A DNA stretch of 64,000 bases from Oscillospiraceae bacterium (GTDB lineage Bacteria; Bacillota_A; Clostridia; Oscillospirales; Oscillospiraceae), in assembly GCA_017516785.1 (NCBI GenBank), contig JAFXAV010000075.1, positions 1 to 64,000 of the forward strand, in the 5' to 3' direction. Numbering within the stretch: the stretch's first letter is position 1; every line of letters begins with the position of its first letter. Shown here one piece after another: positions 40,515 to 49,988 of the stretch. A program made the position numbers and the translations under genes. The notes under the pieces are model-generated. The model had not been told where the DNA came from. It ran no database searches and saw only the letters and a program-made list of their open reading frames with translations.

Positions 40515-41552
40515 ATGAACAAAGAATTCCTCTACACCCTGCTGGACAATATGTCCGTTTCCGGTCACGAAATTTCTCTCCAGAAGAAGGTCATCGAAGA
40601 GATGAAGCCTTACTGCGATGAAATCCGCACCGACTACACCGGAAATGTCATCAGCATTCTGAATCCCGACTCCCCTTTTAAGGTTCTGCTGGCAGGCCAC
40701 ATCGATGAAATCGGCCTGGTGGTCACCCACATTCAGGAGGACGGCATGATTCGCGCATCCAAGTCCGGCGGCGTTTATCCTTACGTCTACCCCGGTCATC
40801 AGGTGGTCATCCACGGTGCTAACGGCCCCGTCTACGGCGTTGTGAATAACCATGATGACCTGAACAAGGAAAAGCTGAAGGTGGAAGAGCTGTACATCGA
40901 CATCGGCGCCAAGGACGAAGCCGATGCCCGCAAGTACGTGGAAACCGGCGATGCCATTACGCTGCACACCTATCATCAGGAAATGCTGAACGGCTACCTC
41001 TCTGCCCGTGCCATCGACGACCGGGGCGGTGCCTTCATTATCCTGGAAGCTCTGAAGCGGGCAAAGGAGCGGGGATGCTCCATCGGTGTCTACGCCGCCA
41101 CCACCGTGGGCGAAGAGACCACCGGCCGCGGCGCTATCTGGGCGGGCAGCAAGGTGCAGCCCAACGTTGCCATCGTTGTGGACGTGACCTACGCCACTGA
41201 TGTGCCCGGCACCAAGCCTGAAGAATCCGGCAAGGTGTGTCTCGGCAAGGGTCCCGCACTGACCAACGGCTCCATTCCCAGCCGGAAGCTCAACGAGTTG
41301 CTGAAGACCTGTGCCAAGGATAAGAACATTCCCTACCAGATGGAGACCTTCTTCGACAAGACTTACACCGATGCCGACGACCTCCATCTGTCCTATACCG
41401 GCGCTCCCGCCGCTCTGGTTTCCCTGCCCCTGCGGTATATGCACAGCCCCGCTGAGATGTGCAGCCTCCAGGATGTGGAAAACTCCATCGAGCTGCTGGC
41501 TGAGTTCCTGTGCCGTATCGATGAAACCACCGATCTGGATCCCTTCCATTAA
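40515..41552 (+). CDS. M42-family metallo-aminopeptidase
   Basis: 345-residue cytosolic dodecamer-forming aminopeptidase of the glutamyl/TET family, dimetal dependent. Visible ligands and catalytic residues: His in LLAGHIDEIG (about 69, with the base Asp after it), Asp in AIDDRGGAFI, the catalytic Glu pair in TTVGEETTGRGA, and a later metal Asp in AIVVDVTYATD. The last His is probably in SYTGAPAALVSLPLRYMHSPAEMC. It trims short peptides. The start is at 40515 with AAGGAG; an ATG at 40479 overlaps the -10. It is followed by a terminator. Confidence 0.93.
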   Translation: MNKEFLYTLLDNMSVSGHEISLQKKVIEEMKPYCDEIRTDYTGNVISILNPDSPFKVLLAGHIDEIGLVVTHIQEDGMIRASKSGGVYPYVYPGHQVVIHGANGPVYGVVNNHDDLNKEKLKVEELYIDIGAKDEADARKYVETGDAITLHTYHQEMLNGYLSARAIDDRGGAFIILEALKRAKERGCSIGVYAATTVGEETTGRGAIWAGSKVQPNVAIVVDVTYATDVPGTKPEESGKVCLGKGPALTNGSIPSRKLNELLKTCAKDKNIPYQMETFFDKTYTDADDLHLSYTGAPAALVSLPLRYMHSPAEMCSLQDVENSIELLAEFLCRIDETTDLDPFH

Positions 41553-41559
41553 ACGTAAA

Positions 41560-41592
41560 ATCCCCGGCCTCTCGGTCGGGGATCATCTTTTC
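41560..41592 (+). terminator. Terminator after the M42 peptidase
   Basis: ATCCCCGGCC / GGTCGGGGAT (one G.U), loop TCTC, then CATCTTTT. Confidence 0.75.
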
Positions 41593-41625
41593 ATAAACTT
41601 TTTAATGTTTATCGTTAAATTTTAG

Positions 41626-41654
41626 TTGACAATCATAAATACAGCTGTTATAGT
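41626..41654 (+). promoter_or_regulatory. Promoter of the DUF2975/XRE operon
   Basis: -35 TTGACA (41626-41631), 17-base spacer, -10 TATAGT (41649-41654). Confidence 0.75.
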
Positions 41655-41691
41655 GAAGATACAAAGAAAGGAAAATAAGGAGGTAAACCCC

Positions 41692-42297
41692 ATGAAAAAG
41701 CTCAGCTCCATTGCCAAAACTCTGGATGTCTATTTTAAGATCGGCTACTGGTTCACCATCGCCGCCACTGCCCTCTCCATCCCCATCATCATCATTTTCC
41801 TGGTACTCTCCCGGAGCAACCCAGACCTTTTTCAGGGCACGAGCCAGAGCCTGAATTTCGGCATCATCTCCTTCCGCATCGCCGACGCCTACGCGGCAAG
41901 CGCGGAAGCGGGCCGGACCATCATGCTCCTGTCCCTCATCATCGGCACCGTCTCTTTTCCCATCTACTGCCTGATGATCCGCGCCGTCCGGAAAATCCTT
42001 GCCCCCATGAAAGAAGGCCTCCCCTTCCAGGATACCATCGCAAAAAATCTCATGACTCTGGGCTGGCTGGTCATCATCAACGGCGTCCTCAGCCTAATTC
42101 TGGAAGTTGTCGGAAGCCACATGATTTTCTCCATGTATGACATGAAAGCCCTGTTCCTCAGTGAAAAAATCGCCTCCGTGTCCACTTCCTATCAGCTGAA
42201 CCTGACCTTCATTCTCTATGCCCTGGCGCTGATGGGGCTGGCCTCCATCTTCCGTTATGGTCAGCAGCTTCAGCAGCTGTCCGACGAGACCCTGTAA
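41692..42297 (+). CDS. DUF2975-family membrane protein
   Basis: 201 residues with four hydrophobic segments (WFTIAATALSIPIIIIFLVL; IMLLSLIIGTVSFPIYCLMI; MTLGWLVIINGVLSLILEVVG; LTFILYALALMGLASIFRYG). It ends with FRYGQQLQQLSDETL, the typical DUF2975 C-terminus. Function unknown. The family is almost always paired with a small YozG-like XRE regulator, which follows here 11 bases later. The start is at 41692 behind AAGGAGG. Confidence 0.88.
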   Translation: MKKLSSIAKTLDVYFKIGYWFTIAATALSIPIIIIFLVLSRSNPDLFQGTSQSLNFGIISFRIADAYAASAEAGRTIMLLSLIIGTVSFPIYCLMIRAVRKILAPMKEGLPFQDTIAKNLMTLGWLVIINGVLSLILEVVGSHMIFSMYDMKALFLSEKIASVSTSYQLNLTFILYALALMGLASIFRYGQQLQQLSDETL

Positions 42298-42308
42298 GGA
42301 GGTAGCCC

Positions 42309-42524
42309 ATGCCCATCATTCTGCGACTGGACCGGGTCATGGCCGACCGGAAAATGTCCCTCAACGAGCTTTCCGAAAAGGTCGGCGTGGCCAATGTGAA
42401 TCTCTCCAAACTGAAAAACGGCCGGGTCAGCGCCATCCGCTTCTCCACCCTGGAGGCCATCTGCGAGGTTCTGGACTGTCAGCCCGGCGACATTCTGGAA
42501 TATCAGAAGGAGGAAACCAAATGA
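42309..42524 (+). CDS. Small XRE regulator (YozG-like)
   Basis: 71 residues, essentially a single Cro/C1 HTH: LDRVMADRKMSLNELSEKVGVANVNLSKLKNGRVSAIRFSTLEAICEVLDCQPGDILEY. It is the standard partner of DUF2975 proteins and presumably represses or senses through that membrane protein. GGAGG precedes the ATG. Its stop overlaps the start of the lipoprotein gene (ATGA), which ties all three genes into one operon. Confidence 0.92.
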   Translation: MPIILRLDRVMADRKMSLNELSEKVGVANVNLSKLKNGRVSAIRFSTLEAICEVLDCQPGDILEYQKEETK

Positions 42525-43207
42525 AAAAGCTGCTTTCTCTCATCCTGATCCTTTCCCTCTGCGCAGGTCTCTCCGGCTGCGTCCTTTCAATCCCAACAGA
42601 ATTTCCCGATTTGAAAATCGAATCCACCACCAGCGACACGGTCTGCTATCCTCTGCAAATGACAGTCCAAAATCCCGCCACCGGCGTCACCACCGTCAGC
42701 AAATACGAATACAATTCCGACAAAGGCTTCACTGGCCTGAATCTTCCGGTGGTCGTTACCGTCTTCGAAGATAACGTCCAGGTGGACAGCTATGAAGTGG
42801 AGTTCGATGAGTTCGCCAGCCTGATCCGCATCCGGGATACCGAAATTGAGAACACCTATGACGACGAAAACCGCCTGATCCGCAGCATTTACACTGAAAA
42901 CGGTGAGGTTACGAAAATCATCAAGCGGGAATACGATGAAAACGGCCACCTTGCCAGCGAAGCTGTCTGCGACAAGGACGAAGTTGTGATCTCTTTCGAC
43001 CTCTACACCTTCGAGGGCGAATATGGCAGCTACGCTTCCGTTGACCATCACGATGCGGACGCCCGCTGCTTCGGTTCCAGCGAATTGACCTACAACGCCA
43101 CAGGCTGGCCTAACCAGCAGGTCAAATTCGATTTGGACGGCCATATCCTCGCCACCACCACATGGCAGTATTTCACCCACAGCAATACCGTTACCGTCAT
43201 CGGATAA
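42521..43207 (+). CDS. Lipoprotein with YD-repeat-like segment, function unknown
   Basis: 228 residues. A lipoprotein signal (LLSLILILSLCAGLSGC, lipobox LSGC with Cys20) is followed by a soluble beta-rich domain. The middle holds short tyrosine-aspartate units of Rhs/YD character (NTYDDENRLIRSIYTENGEV, REYDENGHLASEAV), each predicted as two strands, and the C-terminus has YNATGWPNQQVKFDLDGHILATTTWQY. This makes it a surface-exposed protein of unknown role. It is translationally coupled to the small XRE regulator. Confidence 0.8.
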   Translation: MKKLLSLILILSLCAGLSGCVLSIPTEFPDLKIESTTSDTVCYPLQMTVQNPATGVTTVSKYEYNSDKGFTGLNLPVVVTVFEDNVQVDSYEVEFDEFASLIRIRDTEIENTYDDENRLIRSIYTENGEVTKIIKREYDENGHLASEAVCDKDEVVISFDLYTFEGEYGSYASVDHHDADARCFGSSELTYNATGWPNQQVKFDLDGHILATTTWQYFTHSNTVTVIG

Positions 43208-43218
43208 TAGCGGCGCAA

Positions 43219-43252
43219 AAAAGCACGATCCTTTCGGATCGTGCTTTTATTT
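43219..43252. terminator. Bidirectional terminator between lipoprotein and argF
   Basis: Stem AAAAGCACGATCC / GGATCGTGCTTTT, loop TTTC, T runs on both strands; it serves the two convergent operons. Confidence 0.9.
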
Positions 43253-43259
43253 TTTAGGT

Positions 43260-44249
43260 TTACACCAGAGTGGCAGCCATGACGGCCTTGATGGTGTGCA
43301 TGCGGTTTTCAGCCTCGTCGAAGACGATGGAAGCTTCAGATTCGAAGACCTCGTCGGAGACTTCCATGCACTCAATGCCGAACTTCTTGTAGATGTCCAT
43401 GCCGATGGTGGTGTGGACATCGTGGAAGGAGGGCAGGCAGTGCATGAACTTGCACTGAGGACCTGCGTTTGCCATCATTTCGGAGGTGACCCGGTAGGGA
43501 GTCAGCTCCTTGATGCGGCTTTCCCAAACGTTATCGGGCTCACCCATGGAGACCCAGACGTCGGTGTAGATGACGTCAGCACCCTTGACGGCTTCCACAG
43601 GATCGGAGTTGAACTCCAGAACAGCGCCCGTCTCAGCGGCGATGGCCTGGCACTGAGCAATCAGCTCTGCATTGGGGAAGTACTTCTCGGGAGCGCAGGC
43701 AACAAAGTGCATGCCCATTTTGGCGCAGCCGACCATCAGGGAGTCACCCATATTGAAACGGGCATCGCCGCAATAGACCAGCTTCTTGCCCTTCAGCTCG
43801 CCGCAGTGCTCCTGAATAGTCAGGAAGTCTGCCAGAATCTGAGTGGGATGGAACTCGTTGGTCAGACCGTTCCAGACGGGAACGCCTGCGTACTTACCCA
43901 GATCTTCCACGATGGTCTGAGCGAAGCCGCGGTACTCGATGCCGTCGTACATACGGCCCAGAACACGGGCGGTATCGGCGATGGATTCCTTCTTGCCCAT
44001 CTGGGAGCCGCTGGGTCCCAGATAAGTCACGGACATGCCCAGGTCAGCGCCGGCAACTTCAAAAGCGCAGCGGGTTCGGGTGGAGTCCTTTTCAAAAAGC
44101 AGAACGATGTTCTTGCCCTCGCACAGCTTGTGGGGAATACCGGCCTTCTTCTTGGCCTTCAGGTCTGCGGAAAGATCCAGCAGTTCCTTAATTTCGGCGG
44201 GGGTGAAGTCCAGAAGCTTCAGAAAATTCCGGTTTTTAAAATTGCTCAT
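43260..44249 (-). CDS. argF: Ornithine carbamoyltransferase
   Basis: 329 residues. It condenses ornithine with carbamoyl phosphate to citrulline in the cytoplasm. The carbamoyl-phosphate site is [13 protein letters not shown] (about 54-66), with the ornithine-side motifs [19 protein letters not shown] and the C-terminal [10 protein letters not shown]. It is the last gene of the arg operon, three bases after argD. The biosynthetic rather than catabolic role follows from the operon. Confidence 0.97.
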   Translation of the reverse strand: MSNFKNRNFLKLLDFTPAEIKELLDLSADLKAKKKAGIPHKLCEGKNIVLLFEKDSTRTRCAFEVAGADLGMSVTYLGPSGSQMGKKESIADTARVLGRMYDGIEYRGFAQTIVEDLGKYAGVPVWNGLTNEFHPTQILADFLTIQEHCGELKGKKLVYCGDARFNMGDSLMVGCAKMGMHFVACAPEKYFPNAELIAQCQAIAAETGAVLEFNSDPVEAVKGADVIYTDVWVSMGEPDNVWESRIKELTPYRVTSEMMANAGPQCKFMHCLPSFHDVHTTIGMDIYKKFGIECMEVSDEVFESEASIVFDEAENRMHTIKAVMAATLV

Positions 44250-44252
44250 TGT

Positions 44253-45419
44253 TTAGTCCTCCTTGCAAACGGCCTTGATGACCGCGATGGCTTTTTCGAT
44301 TTTTTCCATAGGGATGTTCAGCGCGGGCAGCAGTCGAACCTTATCCTTGGCGGTCAGGCACAGAACGCCCTGCTCCATGCAGGCAGTAACCACTTCCTTG
44401 GCAGGTTTTACGGTCTTGATGCCGATCATCAGGCCCATGCCGGTAACGCCTTCGATGCCTTCGGCACCTTCCAGGGCGGAGAAAATGAAGTCACTCTTGG
44501 TCTTCACTTCCGCCAGGAAGGCATCATCCATCCGCTCCACAACGCTCAGGGCGCCGGCGCAGCAGACGGGATTGCCGCCGTAGGTGGAGCCGTGGTCGCC
44601 GGGACCCAGCACATACTGAACCTTTTCGCCCATCAGGCATGCGCCGATGGGAAGACCGCCACCCAGGCCCTTGGCCGTGGAGACGATGTCAGGCGTGATT
44701 CCGAACTGCTGGTAGGCGTAGAAGCTGCCGGTTCGGCCGTTGCCGGTCTGAACTTCGTCGATGATCAGAGGGATGTCCTTCTTGGAAGCCAGCTTGGCGG
44801 CTGCCTGAACGAATTCTGCATTCAGGGGAACCACGCCGCCCTCACCCTGGACGCATTCCAGCATGATGGCTGCGGGATTGGAAGTCTCAACAGTATTGAT
44901 CAGATCCTCCACATCATTGGCGGTCACATGGACGAAGCCGGGAGTCAGAGGATTGAAGAACTTGTGGAAATGCTCCTGACCGGTGGCCGCCAGGGTGGTG
45001 AGGGTTCTGCCGTGGAAGGAGTTGACGAGAGTCAAAACATTGAAGCAGTCAGCGCCCTTTTTCTCAGCGGAGTACTTTCTTGCCACCTTGATGGCGCATT
45101 CGTTGGCCTCTGCGCCGGAATTGCCGAAGAAAACCTTCTTCATGCCGGACTTTTCGCACAGAACCTTGGCAAGCAGCGCACAGGGTTCGGTATAGTAGAG
45201 GTTGGAAACATGCTGAAGCTTCGCTGCCTGTGCGGCAACCGCTGCGGTCCAGGCATCGTCTGCGATACCGAAGGCGGTGACGCCGATGCCGGAGCCCAGA
45301 TCGATGTATTCCTTGCCGTTGCTGTCCACAATCACGCTTCCCTTGCCGGAGACCAGTTCCACAGGGAAACGGCCGTAGGTACCGGCCACATATTCTTTGT
45401 CGATAGAAGTAATGCTCAT
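44253..45419 (-). CDS. argD: Acetylornithine aminotransferase
   Basis: 388-residue PLP enzyme (class III aminotransferase) converting N-acetylglutamate semialdehyde to N-acetylornithine. Landmarks: IDLGSGIGVTAFG, FFGNSGAEANECAIKVAR, SFHGRTLTTLAATGQ, the acid LIIDEVQTGNGRTG, and the PLP lysine in VSTAKGLGGGLPIGA. It lies between argB and argF with 4-base gaps. Possible side activity on succinyldiaminopimelate is known for the family. Confidence 0.95.
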   Translation of the reverse strand: MSITSIDKEYVAGTYGRFPVELVSGKGSVIVDSNGKEYIDLGSGIGVTAFGIADDAWTAAVAAQAAKLQHVSNLYYTEPCALLAKVLCEKSGMKKVFFGNSGAEANECAIKVARKYSAEKKGADCFNVLTLVNSFHGRTLTTLAATGQEHFHKFFNPLTPGFVHVTANDVEDLINTVETSNPAAIMLECVQGEGGVVPLNAEFVQAAAKLASKKDIPLIIDEVQTGNGRTGSFYAYQQFGITPDIVSTAKGLGGGLPIGACLMGEKVQYVLGPGDHGSTYGGNPVCCAGALSVVERMDDAFLAEVKTKSDFIFSALEGAEGIEGVTGMGLMIGIKTVKPAKEVVTACMEQGVLCLTAKDKVRLLPALNIPMEKIEKAIAVIKAVCKED

Positions 45420-45423
45420 AAAA

Positions 45424-46287
45424 TCAGCCTTTCGTAACCATGGTGCCGGCGCCTTCGTCGGTCAGCAGCTCCATCAGGATGGAATGGGGAATGCGGCCGT
45501 CCATGATGACCACATTCTTGACGCCATGGTTGATTGCTTCGATGCAGCAGTCCACCTTGGGGATCATGCCGCCGGAGATGATACCGCTGCCGTAAAGCTT
45601 CTTGGCCTCCTCCACGGTGATCTCGGGGATCAGGGTGGAAGGATCGTCCTTGTCCTCCAGAATGCCGGCAATGTCGGTCATCATGATCAGACGTTCGGCA
45701 TTCAGAGCACCGGCGATGTAGGCAGCGGCGGTGTCGCCGTTGATGTTGTAGACATTGCCCTGGCGGTCGCTGGCCACGGTGGAGATGACGGGGATGTATC
45801 CCTTTTCCAGCAGATCCGTGATGGGCTTGGTGCGGATCTTGGTGATCTCGCCCACATAACCCAGAGCCTCATTTTTAATGGTGGCTTCGATGATGCCGCC
45901 GTCGATGCCGGAAAGACCCACGGCGTGGCCGCCCTTGGTCTGAATCAGGTTCACCAGGGTCTTGTTGACCTTGCCCGCCAGAACCATCTGGACGATATCC
46001 ACAGTCTCCTTGTCGGTGACCCGGAGGCCGTTGACAAAAACGGATTCCTTGCCCAGGCGCTTCATAGTGTCGCTGATCTCAGGGCCGCCGCCGTGAACCA
46101 GCACCACCTTCACGCCGATGAGCCACAGCAGGGTGATATCTTCCATAACCTGCTGCTTCAGCTGCTCATTGACCATGGCGTTGCCGCCGTACTTGATGAC
46201 GACGATTTTGCCGGTGTAGCGGCGGATGTACGGGAGCGCCGCGGTCAGGACCTCGGCCCGCTCCTGATTGGTAAATTCATTGTGCAT
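45424..46287 (-). CDS. argB: Acetylglutamate kinase
   Basis: 287 residues. It phosphorylates N-acetylglutamate, usually the arginine-feedback step. Motifs: VVIKYGGNAM (nucleotide-binding Lys), VLVHGGGPEI, and RLIMMTDIAGIL with the C-terminal GSGIISGGMIPKVDCC. The N-terminal helix (MHNEFTNQERAEVLTAALPYIRRYTG) is of the kind seen in arginine-sensitive hexameric forms, so feedback inhibition is likely (inference). It lies 12 bases after argJ. Confidence 0.96.
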   Translation of the reverse strand: MHNEFTNQERAEVLTAALPYIRRYTGKIVVIKYGGNAMVNEQLKQQVMEDITLLWLIGVKVVLVHGGGPEISDTMKRLGKESVFVNGLRVTDKETVDIVQMVLAGKVNKTLVNLIQTKGGHAVGLSGIDGGIIEATIKNEALGYVGEITKIRTKPITDLLEKGYIPVISTVASDRQGNVYNINGDTAAAYIAGALNAERLIMMTDIAGILEDKDDPSTLIPEITVEEAKKLYGSGIISGGMIPKVDCCIEAINHGVKNVVIMDGRIPHSILMELLTDEGAGTMVTKG

Positions 46288-46299
46288 GGAGAACCTCCA

Positions 46300-47514
46300 T
46301 TAAGTTCTGTAGTCTCCGTTGATTTTGACGTAATCGTAGGTCAGGTCGCAGCCCCATGCGGTGGCAGAGGCTTCGCCGTCGCCCAGGGTGATCAGAATAT
46401 CAATTTCCTTTTCCAGCAGAACCTGCTTGGCCAGCTCTTCGGAGAAGGGAATGCCCGCGCCGTTCACACAGACGTCGATCTGACCGGCATTGCTCCGGAA
46501 GGAGACAGCAACCTTGTTCACATCCACTTCCGCGCCGGAGTAACCGATGGCGCAGAGGACACGTCCCCAGTTAGCATCAGCGCCAAACATGGCAGCCTTC
46601 AGAAGGCTGGAGCAGATGACGCTCTTGGCAACGATCTTTGCGTTCTTCTCGTCCTTGGCACCGGTGACACTGCATTCCAAGAGCTTGGTTGCACCCTCAC
46701 CATCGCCGGCGATCTTGCGGCACAGGTCCACAGTCACAGTGTTCAGGGCCTTCATGAAGGTTTCGAAATTCTCACCCTCAGCTGTGATTTCTTCGTTTCC
46801 TGCCATGCCGTTAGCCAGCACGCTGACCATATCGTTGGTGGAGGTGTCGCCGTCCACGCTGACCATGTTAAAGGTGTTGGCGATATCGCAAGACAGGGCC
46901 TTCTGAAGCATGTCAGGAGCGATGGCGCAGTCGGTGGTGATGAACACCAGCATGGTGGCCATATTGGGATGGATCATGCCGCTGCCCTTGGCGATGCCGC
47001 CCATGCGGCACACCTTACCGCCGACGGTGAATTCCACGGCGATTTCCTTCAGGTCGGTATCGGTGGTCATGATGCCCTCAGCGGCATCGGTGCCGCCGTT
47101 TTCGGAAAGGCCGGCCACCAGAGCTTCCATGCCGTTTTCGATGGGTTCCAGATCCAGGGGCTGACCGATGACACCGGTGGAAGCCACGATCACATTCCGG
47201 GCGCAGATGCCGGTATGCTCGGCAACCAGACCGCACATGGCCTCGGCAATTTCGATGCCGTTGGCGTTGCAGGTGTTGGCATTGCCGGAGTTGCAGATGA
47301 CTGCCTGGGCCTTGCCGTCGGCGATGTTATTTTTGGTAACGGTCAGAGGTGCGCCCTTGACCAGATTGGTGGTATAAACAGAAGCGGCAGAGGCAGGAAC
47401 CTCACTGACAATCAGCGCCAGATCCTTCTTGGAGTGGTTCTTCCGGATACCGCAGTGTACGCCGTTTGCTTTAAAACCAGCTGCGGCGCAGACGCCGCCT
47501 TGGATAATCTTCAT
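46300..47514 (-). CDS. argJ: Bifunctional glutamate N-acetyltransferase / ornithine acetyltransferase
   Basis: 404-residue precursor that self-cleaves before a Thr to give two chains. The cleavage motif is in MIHPNMATMLVFITTD (about residue 187), with the oxyanion TG in VIVASTGVIGQPL upstream. It recycles the acetyl group from N-acetylornithine to glutamate. No argA or argE is in the operon, consistent with the cyclic acetyl pathway. Confidence 0.96.
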   Translation of the reverse strand: MKIIQGGVCAAAGFKANGVHCGIRKNHSKKDLALIVSEVPASAASVYTTNLVKGAPLTVTKNNIADGKAQAVICNSGNANTCNANGIEIAEAMCGLVAEHTGICARNVIVASTGVIGQPLDLEPIENGMEALVAGLSENGGTDAAEGIMTTDTDLKEIAVEFTVGGKVCRMGGIAKGSGMIHPNMATMLVFITTDCAIAPDMLQKALSCDIANTFNMVSVDGDTSTNDMVSVLANGMAGNEEITAEGENFETFMKALNTVTVDLCRKIAGDGEGATKLLECSVTGAKDEKNAKIVAKSVICSSLLKAAMFGADANWGRVLCAIGYSGAEVDVNKVAVSFRSNAGQIDVCVNGAGIPFSEELAKQVLLEKEIDILITLGDGEASATAWGCDLTYDYVKINGDYRT

Positions 47515-47541
47515 AATTTCAAGCTTCCTTTTTTGTGAAAT

Positions 47542-47573
47542 CCGATTGGGCAGTGGTCAACTTACCCAATCGG
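47542..47573. other. Intergenic hairpin between argC and argJ
   Basis: CCGATTGGG / CCCAATCGG with a 14-base loop, no T run on either side. It may be an mRNA processing or stability element inside the arg transcript; the 71-base gap is the largest between these genes apart from argG-argH. Confidence 0.5.
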
Positions 47574-47585
47574 CGAATGGAAACA

Positions 47586-48503
47586 TTATACATTAAGACC
47601 AGTGGTTTCGTCAATACCCAGCAGGATATTCATATTCTGGATGGCCGCGCCGGAAGCGCCCTTGCCCAAGTTATCGAACATAGCGGTGACCATGGTCTGC
47701 TGTTCGTGGCCGGAAACAATGATGCGCATGCTGTCCTTGCCTGCCAAAGTGCTGGCGTAGATGACGTTTTCGTCGCCGCCCAGAGGGGCAACGGAAACCA
47801 GCTTCTGACCTTCGTAGTGCTTGCTCAGGCTTTCCCAGATCTTCGCTGCATCAAAACCGGGCAGCAGGATGGTGGTTGCCATGCCCTCATAGAAGTCACC
47901 CAGGATGGGAGAGAACACGGGAGCCTGCGTCAGACCGCAGATTTTCTGCATCTCAGGAATGTGCTTGTGCTTGAGGGTAATGCCGTAAATCCGGTGACTT
48001 TCGTGACGGATGTCCCGGTTCGGATCTTCGTACTCGGCGATCAGATTCTTGCCGCCGCCGGAGTAACCGGTGAGAGAGTAAGCCGTGAGGGGAAAGTCCG
48101 CAGGAATCACACCGGAACTGACCAGAGGGTAAACCGATGCGATGAAGCCGCTGGCGTGGCAGCCGGGATTGGCAATCCGCTTGGAATTGACGATCGCCGC
48201 CCGATGGGCGCTTGACAGTTCCGCGAAGCCGTAGGCCCAGTGGGGGTTGGTGCGGTGGGCGGTGGAGGTGTCGATGATCTTCACAGGAGAATCCCCTGCC
48301 AGTGCCACCGCTTCAATGGCTGCTGCATCGGGGAGGCACAGGAAAGCAATATCCGCGCTGCACAGGGCATCCTTTCGGGCCGCGTTGTCTTTTCTCAGTT
48401 CCTCCGGCAGCTTGATCAGTTCAATATCCTGTCGGAGGGCCATTCTGTCGGCGATTCTCAGGCCGGTGGTGCCCGCACTGCCGTCAATAAAAATCTTGGT
48501 CAT
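47586..48503 (-). CDS. argC: N-acetyl-gamma-glutamyl-phosphate reductase (short type)
   Basis: 305 residues, the short class of ArgC (the long class has about 345). It reduces N-acetylglutamyl phosphate with NADPH to the semialdehyde. Features: IFIDGSAGTTGLRI nucleotide-binding start, IIDTSTAHRT, catalytic Cys in RIANPGCHASG, and YSLTGYSGGGKN. Its ATG overlaps the argH stop. The partner kinase argB lies two genes away. Confidence 0.94.
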   Translation of the reverse strand: MTKIFIDGSAGTTGLRIADRMALRQDIELIKLPEELRKDNAARKDALCSADIAFLCLPDAAAIEAVALAGDSPVKIIDTSTAHRTNPHWAYGFAELSSAHRAAIVNSKRIANPGCHASGFIASVYPLVSSGVIPADFPLTAYSLTGYSGGGKNLIAEYEDPNRDIRHESHRIYGITLKHKHIPEMQKICGLTQAPVFSPILGDFYEGMATTILLPGFDAAKIWESLSKHYEGQKLVSVAPLGGDENVIYASTLAGKDSMRIIVSGHEQQTMVTAMFDNLGKGASGAAIQNMNILLGIDETTGLNV

Positions 48504-49876
48504 CAGGAGAGCTGCTCCTTTACATAGTCAATTTGCATCTGAACCGATGCGGCAGCGGGGCCGCCGATGCTGATGCGGGTCTCCACGCAGTTTACAAGGT
48601 CGATGGCCTCGTAGACATCTGCGGTGAAGAGGTCGCTGAAACCCTGATAGGTTTCCAGCGGGAGGTCTTCCAGCACGGTGCTTTTTTTGATGCACAGAGC
48701 CACCAGCTGGCCGGAAATCTTATAGGCGCTGCGGAAGGGCATGCCCTTCTTGACAAGGTAGTCAGCCAGGTCCGTTGCATTGATGAAACCCTTCTGAGCC
48801 GCCCGCTTCATGTTGGCGGTGTTGGCTTTCATGGTCTGCACCATGCCGGAAAAGACCTGCAGGCACATCTTGACGGTGTCGATGGCATCGAAAACCGCTT
48901 CCTTGTCTTCCTGCATGTCCTTGTTGTAGGCCAGGGGCAGGCCCTTCAGAGTGGTGAGCAGGGCCATCAGGTCGCCATAGACTCTGCCGGTCTTGCCCCG
49001 GACCAGTTCTGCCATGTCGGGGTTTTTCTTCTGGGGCATGATGGAGGAGCCGGTGGTGTAGGCGTCGCTCAGCTCCACGAACTTGAACTCCCAGCTTGAC
49101 CAGAGGATAATCTCCTCGGAGAACCGGGACAGGTGCATCATCAGCACAGAAATGGCGCTCATCAGCTCCACACAGAAATCCCGATCGGAAACGCCGTCCA
49201 GACTGTTCAGACAGATGCCATCGAAGCCTAATTTTTCCGCTTCGAAATAGCGGTCAGTATTATAAGTGGTTCCTGCCAGCGCGCAGCAGCCGATGGGTGA
49301 CTGATTCATCCGCTTCCGGCAGTCCGCCAGACGGTCCACGTCCCGCAGCAGCATCATGGCGTAGGCCATCAGATGGTGTCCAAAGGTAATGGGCTGTGCC
49401 CGCTGCAGGTGGGTGTAGCCGGGCATGATGGCGGTTTTGTATTCCTCAGCCTTGGCGGTTACCGCGGCGATGAGGGTTTTGGTGAGAGAAGAGATCTCGT
49501 CGATCTCTTCTCTTAAATACATCCGGATATCCAGGGCCACCTGATCGTTACGGCTCCGGGCGGTGTGGAGCTTCTTGCCCACATCTCCCAGGCGCTGGGT
49601 GAGCACCTGTTCGACAAACATGTGGATATCTTCGCATTCCCAGTCAAAGGCGAGGGCGCCACTGTCCAGATCACCCAGAATTCCCTCAAGACCTGCAATC
49701 AAGGTATCTGCATCAGTCTGAGAGATGATGCCCTTTGCTGCCAGCATGGCGGCATGGGTCATGGAACCGGTGATGTCCTGACGGTACATCCGGCTGTCGA
49801 AATGGATGGAGGAATTGAAATCATCCGCGATCTTTTCAGTTTTGCCGTCGGTTACACCCGCCCACATCTTTGCCAT
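48503..49876 (-). CDS. argH: Argininosuccinate lyase
   Basis: 457 residues, fumarase/aspartase superfamily. It splits argininosuccinate into arginine and fumarate. Signature GSSIMPQKKNPD is near residue 277 with the mobile catalytic Ser; earlier motifs are HTARSRNDQVALD and PGYTHLQRAQPITFGHH. It is second in transcription order after argG, separated by 112 bases holding a small ATCGC..GCGAT hairpin but no clear terminator. Confidence 0.97.
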   Translation of the reverse strand: MAKMWAGVTDGKTEKIADDFNSSIHFDSRMYRQDITGSMTHAAMLAAKGIISQTDADTLIAGLEGILGDLDSGALAFDWECEDIHMFVEQVLTQRLGDVGKKLHTARSRNDQVALDIRMYLREEIDEISSLTKTLIAAVTAKAEEYKTAIMPGYTHLQRAQPITFGHHLMAYAMMLLRDVDRLADCRKRMNQSPIGCCALAGTTYNTDRYFEAEKLGFDGICLNSLDGVSDRDFCVELMSAISVLMMHLSRFSEEIILWSSWEFKFVELSDAYTTGSSIMPQKKNPDMAELVRGKTGRVYGDLMALLTTLKGLPLAYNKDMQEDKEAVFDAIDTVKMCLQVFSGMVQTMKANTANMKRAAQKGFINATDLADYLVKKGMPFRSAYKISGQLVALCIKKSTVLEDLPLETYQGFSDLFTADVYEAIDLVNCVETRISIGGPAAASVQMQIDYVKEQLS

Positions 49877-49988
49877 TATAGTTACCTCAAATCTTTAATC
49901 GTTGTGTATCGCAGGAGCGATACCGAGCGGCGCAGGGCAGTAACGAACAATACTGCACCGAGCACGCATTGTCAGCGCGACTCGCCGC

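Noticed and set aside
49897..49988. Small RNA gene between argG and argH
   Set aside because: Only a short ATCGC..GCGAT hairpin is visible; no promoter or terminator pattern supports an independent transcript.
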